From assembly GCA_964030785.1 (NCBI GenBank), contig OZ034968.1, positions 26,116,686 through 26,180,685 of the forward strand: DNA of 64,000 nucleotides, read 5' to 3'. Source of the DNA: Siderastrea siderea. Lineage: Eukaryota > Cnidaria > Anthozoa > Scleractinia > Rhizangiidae. Both the position numbers and the translations under genes were made by a program. Below the pieces are notes generated by a model. It had not been told where the DNA came from and ran no database searches. It was given only the letters and a program-made list of their open reading frames with translations. The number at the start of each line of letters is the position of its first letter. Position 1 is the stretch's first letter. Below are positions 33,969 through 46,733 of the stretch, in pieces.

Positions 33969-36900
33969 CTAAAAAGAGAAAAGAGGGGAATCAGCCTCAG
34001 GGAGTCAGCTATCCCAAGGTCAATCAGTCGGTCGGTCAGTCAGTCAGTCAGTCAGTCAGCCAATCAGTCAGTCCGTTAGTGAGTGAGTGAGTCAGTCAGT
34101 CAGTCAGTCAGTCAGTCATCCAGTCAGTTAGCAAATTCAGGCGGTGAGCAAGCCATTCGTAGGTCAGTCATCAATTAAGTCGGTAGTTTTATGGTCGATG
34201 ATCATGAAGCTCCTTTTACTACGATAAATGTAGAATCGCGTATCCGCTATTTCCACTGCGTCGCAACTATTGACCGGAAAGTTCTAAAGGACACAAATTA
34301 AATATACCATGACAGGTTTTTGGATTTCACTGTTAAAGGGGCATAGTCACGCTATTTTAGTTCACTTTAAAAATGAAAAATATGTCCTCACATCAATGAA
34401 CGCTCACAAATAATGGTCTAGTTTTGTTACCAAAGACTATATTACTTCACTGAAACTATTTTCTGTCGTCTGTTGCTACGGATAGCACGGATGGAAATGG
34501 ATTGCAATTTGAAAAAAATAGGCTAAACTTTTCAGATTCTTTCAGCGTGTTGACATTAAATCGATAGCAAATGGTCATGGTTTGTTTTCTCTTAATGGAA
34601 TTAAGTTAATTTGTTTCTTTAAATGTTCAAACACAATGTTGGGCATGGATAAAGTTAGCTCCCGATAATTTTAGCACAGATTTGACCAGAAATCTGCGAA
34701 ATCCTCGTGACTACGCCCCTTTAAGGGAAAACATCCGAGCCTTACATTCCACTTGATTAGGCTGTCAAAATAATTTCTCTACGACCGTGCACAATCTTTT
34801 GTTTTTAAGTTCGCACACTATGGCTGAATAACTTAACAGTAAAATTTTCACTGGTTAGATGCTCATGCAAAATTCAAAACCTATTGTTGTATGTGCACGG
34901 TTAAGCACAGGCGGCCCAAGCTCACGATGAGAGGAGTTGAAATAATTAACATAATACTCTTTTGAAATACGCGAAACGTGACTCTCGCCTGGTGGCATAT
35001 GGAGGTGTTGTGTTACAACGGTTCGTATTTATAAAGGTTTGTATGGGAGAAAACGCTTTCGAATTTATAGCTAAATATAATGATATTTTGACAATAAAAT
35101 CAACTTACCTCAATGTATTGTCGTTATGTCTGTTGTTATCTCGCTTCTCAGGCCGATCCGAGGCGTTTTAAGCGAGTTATGCCATTTTGGGTTTCCACTG
35201 CTAAGAACAAGTAAAGGCTCAACACTCGATTCCGGACTGCCCGCCGCTCAAACCGAAAAAATCTCGTCGAAAGCACACCAATCGGCCCAATTCCTTCCCA
35301 GAATTAAAGTAGAGATTTAAGCGCTCCTTTTCCGTAAGATTCCAACTCGAATACATCCCAATAGCGCACACCACAAAGCTTCGAATCCAGCTTAACTCGC
35401 CTTCATGGTTTTCGAAACATGCTACCATGAGACGCCATGGACACATTAGAGGCTCGAACAGAATGTCGGGCCAAAAAACTACTCCGACCGCGGGACGGAC
35501 CAAAGGATTGTCAGCACGAAATCTACTTGTCTCCACAGTCCCCTAAGGATATTTTTGTCAAGGCCGCCAAGGGCGCTTTGTTCTGATCGTGCTGACAATT
35601 CTTCGGTCCGTCCCCCGGTCGGAGCAGTTTTTTTGGCCCGACATTCTGTTCGGGCCTCTAAGGTGTCCATGGCGTCTCATGGTAGCATGTTTCGAAAACC
35701 ATGAAGGCGAGTTAAGCTGGATTCGAAGCTTTGTGGTGTGCGCTATGGGGACGTATTCGAGTTGGAATCTTACGGAAAAGGAGCGCTTAAATCTCTACTT
35801 TAATTCTGGGAAGGAATTGGGCCGATTGGCGTGCTTTCGACGAGATTTTTTCGGTTCGAGCGGCGGGCAGTCCGGAATCGAGTGTTGAGCCTTTACTTGT
35901 TCTTAGCAGTGGAAACCCAAAATGGCATAACTCGCTTAAAACGCCTCGGATCGGCCTGAGAGGCGAGATAACAACAGACATAACGACAAGACATTGAGGT
36001 AAGTTGATTTTATTGTCAAAATATCATTATATTTAGCTATAAATTCGAAAGCGTTTTCTCCCATACAAACCTTTATAAATACGAACCGTTGTAACACAAC
36101 ACCTCCATATGCCACCAGGCGAGAGTCACGTTTCGCGTATTTCAAAAGAGTATTATGTTAATTATTACAACTCCTCTCATCGTGAGCTTGGGTCGCCTGT
36201 GGTTTAAGGCTAAAAACCGTAACAAAAACATCAAACCTTACCTTTCCAAAGCATCCCATCGCATTAAGGCATTCCTTAGCGGTAGGTGTCCCTGTTCCGC
36301 CTCCCACTGTTCCAATCAGAAGTGTAGGAATAACAAGGCTGGTGTAAATTCCTGGTTCTTGTTTTCCACTTGAACCTGACACAGACAAAACATGAATCGG
36401 AGATGAATCGCTGTATTGCCCTAATCACCATATTTCCTCCTGTTGGCCTCTTTTTCAACTTTCTAATTTTCCTTTTCAACTCCAATAAATTACTTTGAAC
36501 TTGTTCTTCTAACTGTACTTCTTCGTGTATAGGGAGCGCTGGGTAACTTCATCAGTGAATGGTATATGGTTGCATTTTTAGAGCAGATATTCCGGTTTGT
36601 GGCATCTTTCATAGCACTAAAGAAGAAGTAATTATTCTAGGGCTGGTACTTTTTCGACAAAGAGTCTTTCAACAAATTAGTATTCCATTTTAACTGGCTT
36701 TTAATCGAGCGTCAAAAAAACCTTGCGTTTGCTTTGCTACTGTTTGTCGATACTCTTCTTTACTCTTGAACTGCGCTACATTCTCAAAAAGTTCAAAGTA
36801 CTGAAAATTAAAATCAACCGCGCGACTGGCTATAACGCTTTTCCCCACACTTGGTGCAATTTACACGCATTTGCTTACAATCGGTTCTCATTGGCGCATT

Positions 36901-39900
36901 GTGTTAATTCAAATTGTTTAATATGTATTATGTAAGTGGTCACAGTTTATTAGAGTAATATCTTAAAAAAGCAGGGAAGTATGTAATATTGTCACATTCT
37001 GTTAAGTGTGTTAATTAAAGTACTCAGTTCCCGTGTAAAATAACCCCATGGAATTCCATGGAGTTCCATGGAACGTCACAGAATTCCCTGGAATTCCATG
37101 GACTTCTATGTAATTCCTTGGAGCCCCATGCATTTCCACGTGAGCTCCATGGAATTCTATAGGCTTCCATGGACACTCCATGGAGTTCTATGGAGCTCCA
37201 TGGAAACCTCATGGACTTGCGTGGAGTTCCATGGAACCATCATGGAATATCCTTGGAAGTTCCATGGACACTCCATGGGAGCTTTAAATACTGAGTTTCA
37301 TGGAATGTGACACAATTATTTAATGATTATCAAAGAGTGAATTATCAACACATATTATTCAAAGAAAGCCAATTTATCTTTATGTGTCAGGGTATATGTT
37401 GAGAGGATAGCTTCCTGAAGACCTGTGGTCAGCTAAATAGACAAAAATATATTAGTTAACCGTAACATGCAAATCATTCTGGTTAAGTTTAGTAAAAACA
37501 TTGTTTTTAAAAGTGTTATGAGCCTGTTTTGAAATTTGAAGTAAATAAATATTTTTTGGTAAGTCGACCACTCACATCAAACGTTTTGTGGTTCCTGTAT
37601 AAATGATAAGATCCCAAACCAATGCGCCTGCATTCAGTGCCCAGCAGTTGTCATTTGAGTCATGTGACCTTGTATTATTAGTACAGGCGCCATTTTGAAG
37701 AGGCGGTTACAACATTCGTTTAGCAAGCATCTGTGTGTGGTTTGAGGTCCAAGAAGCATCTTTTAGGTTAAAACAAAGATGGACAATTGTAGCTTTTGGA
37801 TTAGTCTATGTGCCGAAAAATGTTTTGGAGCCTTGCATGTGGAATTTTGGATGAAAATGAACAAATGAAATCGACGTTGTGAGCAACACTGGAGCAACGA
37901 TGGTTCCCTTTACTGCATACTTTGGAAATGTGAACGTTTCGTAACATAAGGGTTGTCACTCCAACGGCAAATTAGAATTTAAATAACTTCTGAAGTTAAG
38001 TGAGTAGCCTCAGTTGATGTAATCTTTGGAATAAAAACGGTTAGCGGAGTAAATTGATCAAGTGGGGTTAATCGATCCAGGTATTTGCGTTTTCAGTTGT
38101 TTGACATTTTATGGCTGTAATTATTGTTTATATACAGTATGCAGTCTCAGGATTGCCATTGAAATCTGTTGTATTTAAACATGAAGAGCTTATACAATTT
38201 GAAGATTGACGCAATAATATTGAGTGAAAATATTCTTCTCTTTCAGAGAGACTATTTTAAGAATACTATTACAGCTTATAGAAAGGGTACAGACAGATCT
38301 GTCCCCTCACTTTCGAAGAGAGAATTTTCCTTTTTCTTGCTGGGCTTGAACTACACAGAATGCAATACTTCTGCCACTGAAAATGTCAAACAAGAACTTC
38401 AATTTGTGTTCACTGAGAATGTCATTCAGTAATTTGAATACAATTTTTGACATAATGTAATTTTACAATAATTTGTTCCCTTGAATGTATTCTTGTTGAA
38501 TAAGTGTTATAGAAAGTAGACTTAAAGCATTATAATAATTTATTTATTTCATTCTTTTGTTATTGACAGTACAAATTTTATATGTTATAAAATTCTTATC
38601 CAACTCTGTAGTGATTAAAGGTTGTAAATAGATTTTTATACTGGTAGTCCTAATTTCCTTAAAGACTACATGTAGTTTTCGATGGAATTCCATGGATACT
38701 TTTTCATGGACTTTGAAGTCCCGATACCAGACAGAATTCCATGCCCCATGGAGTTGAGCTTTTGTGGAACTCCACAGAATTCCATAAATTATGTTGTTTG
38801 TAGAATTCCATGGAATTCCATGTCCCAATACCAGACAGAATTCCATGGAACTGAGTTTCTGTGGAACTCCATAGAATTTCATGGAAATGTTTTCATGGAA
38901 TTCCATGTCTCAATACCAGACAGAATTCCATGGAAAATTTTCCATCGAATTCCACGGAATTCCGTAGAATTCCATGGGGTCATTTTACACGGGTTCTCAC
39001 GTTAATTTCACGGTTTTCAGATCCCTCTCTGTTCAATAAGGGCCTGATACCTGCAACGCTTATTTTTTCTTCGGCTCTTACGTCCATCACAGCCCAGGAA
39101 CTTTCATGGACGCAGGCCAAGTCCTGTCCTGTGGCTGCAAATATACCAGCAATCGCATTGCTCAAGGCTATATTAACGCCGTATGCACCGGATCTCTGCG
39201 CGGCCAGATGAAAAGCGTGAAAAGTCTTGCACAACGCAGCGGAGTCCACCTTAAACATTAAAATAAATAAATAAATAAGCACACAGACTGACTAACTGTC
39301 TTACTGGCTGCTTGACTGATTTCATTGTCTGACTGACTAACTGACTAAGGGATTGCTGACTGTCTGTCTGAGCGACCGATTGACTAGCTGACTGACTGAC
39401 TTACTGACTGACTGACCGACTGAATTATTGACTGACTGACTGACTGACTGACTGACTGCCAATGAACTATCTTCCACTTCAATGTTTTCATATAAAATCA
39501 CTGGTGGAGTGTCCAACCGGTATCGCAAAGGTCACGGTTTTTCAAGCATCTATTTGAAACCCACGACAGAGATATACGGCTTGCTCGTACACAAACCTCC
39601 GCAGTTTCGGAACATGCTAATGAAATGGGGCATCTTCCTATTTGGAAAGAAGTTAAGTTTATTGATCGTGACCCTCACTGGTACACACGTAGGGTCAAAG
39701 AGGCTATCCATATAAGACTTCATCCTAATAACATCAAGAGAGATAGTGGAATCGAAATTCCAGAAGCTTGGATACCTAGGGACGAACCATTATTTTTTAA
39801 GAGGGGGGGGATGAAAAATCCTGAAAAAAATTGTTTGCAAAATCAAAAAAGTCCAAATAAATTGTTTGCAGACATGAAAAACAGAAAATAAAAAGTTTGC

Positions 39901-42900
39901 AGACTAGTTGATACATAGTTTGATTTATATAAGTAAATTTAGCCCTATTTGTCAAAATGCAAGATAACAATGCAACAAAATGATTTGCATGGATTCATCA
40001 GCTGGTTTGACATGGTAAATTAACCACCACAAATTAATTCGAAAGTTGACATTTTGAGTGTTAGCTATTCATTAAGAGCAAATGAGCTATTTAACACTGA
40101 AACATCAGTTTTGTCATTTCTTTCCGGTGGCTAATTTACCAAATCGACTTGGTTGATAAACCCCAATTTCTGTTGTTTACTTTTCCACCAACAAATTACC
40201 ACAGTTTCTTAAAATCAGTGACTAACCCCATTATTAAAAATAATCTCTTCTGAGGACCTTGAAAGCATTAAATGTTAAAGTTAGGTTATTGTATTAATCG
40301 TTTCTATAACAAGAACTTTTTGTAATTGGATAGCTGTAATCGGACAACTACGTTGCGCACGCGTCAATCAGGTGCACTGAAATGGGTTCTTTTTATAGCT
40401 GTTTCTCCACTGCTTGCAAAACTGATAATTAAAAATATATCCCAGAAGGGCACATAGATTTTGTTACCTTGCATTTTGTTATAGATAGGATTAACTGTAC
40501 TTCGTATTGCACAATTCAGGGGTAATCGTGCTTGTAATTTCAAATCGTCCTCGCGCTACGCGCTCGGCTGATTAAAAGTAACTCGCCCAATTACTCCCTG
40601 AATTGTGCTCCACTGAGTCCAATTACCATTACTAATCAAGAACTCTTCGAAGTCTCTAACTAAGAAAAAAGATTAACTTAAATTCCTGGGTTGCATGTAT
40701 TCACTAATAGTCACACTGGCTTTTCAACAGGGTCCTAGGCTGGTTTGATGATGACATTTTATAAATCATCACTTAAACAGCAAGCAGTCTCCTGCTTTCC
40801 ACTTGCATGAAGAAGGCAAATTGGATCCAGTCTTGTATAAACTACAAAATAAAGCGCAAGTGTAAGCAAGCGCTGTTTCATTTGGCTCCTCAATCCTCTC
40901 TAGGATCAGGGGGGAAAAGGCCGCTGGTGGAGTTCTATATTATTACTTGCAATTACGTTCACACTTTAATGTTTCAGTATATTTTGATGTGAGATTTTCA
41001 ATTTTTGTAGGAAACAAAACAAGCCATGGTGTAGTTATACTTTTATAAGTTAGAAACATAGAGACACGGCATTCATGAAAAGCAGTTTTAGGCAGTAATG
41101 TTTAGATTAGTATTTTTACCACATAATATTACCTGATGAATTTTAACCGTATATAAATAAATGTAAATAATAATAATAATTAAAAACAATATTATAATTA
41201 TAATAAGCACCTTCCCAGAATGCTTTGCACCAGAAAAATTTCAATTTCAATTTGTGGTCGAAGAGAATGCTGTACCATGTGTTATTTACAACTTCGTGAA
41301 AGTTATCCCTCATATTAACGTTAGGGTGATGACGTCATTATTCACGTGACTATGGCAAAAAATATGTCTTAGCTCACTGCAAGAACAGGCCTCCATCAAT
41401 TCAAAAGCAGATAACGTGCCCTGATAGTCATTGGAATGGGCAATATGGAAATTGCCAGTTGACATCTGGCAGTTGAAAGTTAAGGTGGCTCTGTACAAGA
41501 GCATTTCCCAGGGGACTGGTAAGGAGTCAGTAGCTATGGTAGTTTAAGGTGGAGAGAAGCAAAGCTTGGCTGGTTGATAGAACTTCGCATGAAAGTAACG
41601 ACCATGATATGCTCACTGTTGTGACGTCATTGGTCACGTGACCAGAGCGCACAGAAAATTCAAATCACTTTAAAACTGCTTTAAGCTCAATAAATTCGTA
41701 ATTTCTCACAGTAATATTGCAGAAAAAATTGTAAGTTATTCAAAAACGTCCATTATTATTTTTCCTTTTGAAAAAAGCACAATGAAAAATGAACCTTAAA
41801 CTTTTGATAATCCCCTGTTTTGTGAGGTTTTAATATAAATGTAAAAACGAATCAGCGTATTTGGTTTCAAACTATGCTCTTTCTAACTACGTTAACAGTT
41901 TTTTTTTTTTAAATTCGTTTTCATATAGCTTAGGGATGTGAATTTGCAGGCACGCGGAGTACTGGGCACCAATGTCACGGATTGCTCAGGAAGGCTGGTG
42001 CACTTTTTAGGCGCGGCGGCATAGCTAGCGACAAAAGCTGAAAAATGGGGTGAAAAGGTGTTTTAGCTTTCTGTGGTCCATTTCTGCTAAAGAATTGTTA
42101 ATGGTTTCTCGGAAAGAGGACAGCACTTCATTTTTCGCTGCATTGCTCATGTCAAGTACGTGTAATTATAGCTTTTTATTGTCTTCGGTAAACAGCTTCA
42201 TATTTACCGATCGATCATTATAGTATAATGTTTCATATTTATCGTTAGTCCAGTGCTTAAATAATTTGCCATTTTCGTTCCGGTAGCAAAAAGCCGAAAG
42301 ATAGACACTTAGGTTGGTAACTAAAGTTTATTAAGTTTCGTAAGTCTTTAAATAAACGTTATATGAAGTGATGTAGTTTTTGTACGCTCGTCTGTTTATC
42401 GTATGTTATTTGTTGGCCAAGTAAAAGTGTAGCATCGCATCCTTCATGTTTTCAGTAACTTTAATTAAAGCGTTGCTGTTAAAATTAATGTTTCAAACAG
42501 CTATTGCTTAAAGCAAGAAGGTCAGGCTATTCTCCTAATGTTGATACTGGCAGATAAGCTTAAATTCTTTTGTGTAGCATCATTTAAGCTTACGTGTTGT
42601 AAACATCTCATAACAACATAACATAACACATAACATACTTTATTTGATCTCCAACTCCATTTGTTTATTAGCTGGGCTTTTCTTCATTGCTTGCAAATTA
42701 TTTATGTACATCTAATGACTCACGAATGTTTCTTAGATCAAGTAAGGTTCAAAGCTATACATGTAGTTGGCATGATTTGATGACAAACAACAAATTTAAA
42801 TTTCGAATTAGGTATGATCACTTTGGGAAAATATGCTTAAGATAATCGAGTTCAAAGCAGGTGGATGTAATTTTTTTGTACATCTCATTCTCTACTTTTA

Positions 42901-45839
42901 CTGATTAAGTTATTCCATAATTTGCAGGGTAAAAAATTAACTTCAGTGCTTGAATCATTGAATTGCAACTTGGGCCAGTATCCTTGAAATCCAACCTCGT
43001 CCCCAGGGTCTTTTCACTTGCTCGCTTAGTATAGTGGACCAGGCCATTTAGATAAAGTGGCTTTCAAAATCCTCTAGTCTAAATCAAAAAATTTAAAACT
43101 ATATTTACTTGAATAGACCCCTCCCAACCTGGGTGAGAAGTAAGTCTTTTATCCAGGGATTTTGCCATAATCATGTGGAAAAAGTACCAAATACTGTAGA
43201 ACTCTAAGTAAGACTGGAGTCACATGTCAATAAAACCAAACCTCAACTTTTAGTGGCCCTGGTCAGTTTTAAATTGCTACTGGCAACCAGGAGACTGTCA
43301 ATTTTTAGGCCTGAAGTTGTTGTTTTCACCGATCTTTTTTTATCTATACTAGGCATGTATAAAAAATTATGTCAGCAGTGATCAGTGATGCAGCTTTTCT
43401 TACAGTGAAGGTATGCCAGGGAAGATATCAATCATATAATTGTCCCAGCTTACATACTATCTTACTGTTCAGTAAAATGAACTGGGTCAGATGCAATGAT
43501 CGGTTTAATTTGAGTTCGGTAGTTGAACACAATTAAACCAATAATATGCATACAGCAGTGTTTGATTCCAATTTCTGAACCCAGTCAAACATAATTAAGC
43601 ACAGTTAAACAGTTTTAAAATCATTCAAATATACCAGATATTTAAACCATCTGCCTTTAAGTGTGTGAGAACAAGCACAAATTTCTGTAGTGTGGAATTT
43701 GAGCATGATCTGTTTTATATTGTCGTGTAAACACATAGAAGACTGGGTGGCTAAAACACCCTTTTCGGAAAAAGAAAATTTGGCAATCCTAATACTCACA
43801 AAGGAAAATAAAGGATAAAGGATAAAGGATGAAATTAAATCACAACATTTACATGAGTGTTCCATCAAGACTTCCATTGGGGTAGGTGATGAAAACCTTA
43901 TACCCACTTAAGTTACACAATCCATTTTTCACGGTGATGTAAGATTTATTCTTGATGGTTAAAGGGTTAAAACTTAACGCAGAATGAATCAAACAGTTAT
44001 ACCATGTATGGGTTTCCGTACTACAGTGATTATTGTGACCCAGTACCACTACTGGGGCAAGCTCACACAGGTATGACTTGTACAGTTATGAGATTTTGTG
44101 CTGTAATCATGAAACAAATACAGAGTAACAACAGGAAATCGGGAGGAACTTATACCAGAATGAAAATCATGCTGGTATTATGTAAACACCCCCTTAGCCT
44201 AAAGTCGAGCAGCTCTTAAGAATGTTTCACAACATCCCCAGAGACTCAGGGGCAGTAACGCCCTGATTTCATGAGACCGGTGCAAACTCAGACTGGTATG
44301 ATTTTGTTTACATGAGATCGGTCTGAAAGTCAGACTGGCATGAAGTGTTTACCTGAGACCAATCTAAATTATATTTGTGTTAATATGGTCCGCAACCATC
44401 CCATCCTTAAAAATCCAGTTTATCTATTATCCAACAGCTTGGAATGCTCCAACGCCACTTATTAAACGTGCATACCCAAAACAAATATCTCAGACCAATT
44501 GGGACCCTGTTCATGCTTAAGTGGCTCCCCAGTCTGATTTCAAACCGTTCTGAGTCATTCATATTGGTTCAGCAGCAGTGATGAGTTAAAAACCAGCCTA
44601 AGGCCCTGTTTACATGAGTGACTTTATCCCCGGATGACGTTTATCCCATCCCGGGGTGACTTTCATTGCGGTGTCTGGTCATTTACCTGTAAATGTTTAC
44701 ATGACTTGGAGCTGAAATGTGTTCACCCCAGGACGATTTCATCCCGGTCTTCAGCACCAGGATGAAATCGTCCCGGGGTAAACACCATTTCAGCTCCAAA
44801 CCATGTAAAAACTTACAGGTAAATGACTAGACACCGATATGAAAGTCATCTCGGGATGAAATCACTCGTGTAAACACAGCCTAAGATGATAATTATTTTA
44901 TACTAGCCTCATGTTTCGTACATTTCGTGTAAACAGAGGTAAGCATTTGGAGTCGATCTGAAGTCGTACCGGCCCAAGTTGGTACCATTCTCATAGACTA
45001 CGAGCAGTCTCTCATTTTTCTCTGGCGCGTGCACACTGACTGTCCTACTATTGGTAATTGCGATAATTAAAATCTACTTTGTTTTTCTTACAGGTTTTTA
45101 TTCCATCAACCTGATGTCAGGAAAATATGGCAGTTGATTATAAGGGTTTGGTTAAGAAATTTATACTTTTAGCTATATTCCCAGATACACTTTATCAATT
45201 CAAATAAAAAATTTGAAGAGCAGTTTTGAAATAAGGTTATATATTTTTTTGTCTTTTTCTGCTTAACATTTTGATGTCATTGATTAGTTTGGCTGTCCCC
45301 TCAGTCCTACTAAGTGGACGATGTGTGAAAATGGAATGAATCCTGGAGTACACCTTTTAGGGCTCTACTTCAAAATATCTGATGAGCACACCCTGCCCCA
45401 TATCTTTTTGGGGGGGAGTATCCCCCCCCCCCCACTACTATCCCAGGAATGAAGGGTCAGACCTATTTGATTGAATTCTCTTTATGGGGAAAACTATATT
45501 GATTGACTGATTCGCCACAGTCTGATCCCTTTTTGTCAGTTCATTGCCTGTTAGGTTTCAGACTATTCTGAAATGATTTAGGAAGTGGCTATTCCTTTTG
45601 TTTTTCTTTGGTACCAGATTATGGCAATCAGTAACAATGCTAATTGGTGTCAAATTATCAAACCAAAAAGAACTAAAGTCTCGAGATCTACTGCCATCAC
45701 GGTCTGTGGTAGTAAGAGAGTGAGTCATAATCTGTGCATCAAATAAAGTCACTTGTCATTACTGGACCATTTGTTATTCGCATTGGCAACACTGGAGTCA
45801 CAGATTGATTGATTGATTGATTTATTGATTGACTGATTA

Positions 45840-45886
<47 letters not shown>

Positions 45887-46370
45887 GATTTATTTTTTAA
45901 TTGGCTGATTGACTGATTTATCAGCCAGTTGGTTGAGTGGTTGATTCATTGACTGATTGGTACTTAAAATAGTTGAATGAATTTATTCACCTGAATTACA
46001 TGTTAGTAATTACATGCATAATGCTGCACTTCTTCGCATCTTCCTCTGGCAGTAAAATAATACCCGGCATCAGTCGAAACATGAAATAATTTTCAAGCCC
46101 CAATGTCATGACATAGTTGTAAGCAAATAATTTATTTGTAATTAGCAAGTAGTAGGTAAGAAGGCGTATTAGAGAGCAGGACTATTAGAGCTTTTACAGT
46201 AATTTAAATTATATTTCATATTAACTCCAGTAAGGTACTCCTTCTGAGTAACTACCACTATTGAACAGTCAAGAAAGAAAGCAATGCCCTGGGATGTTTT
46301 AGGGTTCACTACTTCCTACTATTAATTAAACATCCCGGGGAATTAATACAAATAAGGTACATCGTCATCG

Positions 46371-46401
<31 letters not shown>

Positions 46402-46677
46402 TCAACTATAGCGTCATTTTACCATATAAGGAGAAAAATATGAGTATAAGAGCGTCTTACAGTGTAGAAAACGTATTGCACTTTAGTATCCCGGTTTCAA
46501 ATCACTTATTGAATAAAGCATTTAAATTGCTTAGATATTTAAGTTTATATTACCTACAACAGAGGCTTATTTAAAATTTATGAAACACTGGTTCTAATTT
46601 GATGAGAGGTGTACTGTATTACTAATGATTAACTAATAATTATAATATTGTTTTCCGGTCTCACTTGTAATAATAAC

Positions 46678-46733
<56 letters not shown>

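Noticed and set aside
34962..36145. Mirror-image small proteins around 35550
   Set aside because: Both strands of the same fold-back arms; the symmetry explains the paired frames.
38169..38432. 87-codon frame inside the GGAATTCC element as a transposase
   Set aside because: Too short and no recognisable catalytic or DNA-binding motif.
39063..39082. GTAAGAG donor within HMGR-B exon four
   Set aside because: Better consensus than the chosen donor but gives the wrong phase for the next exon; the downstream GTATCA donor keeps the frame.
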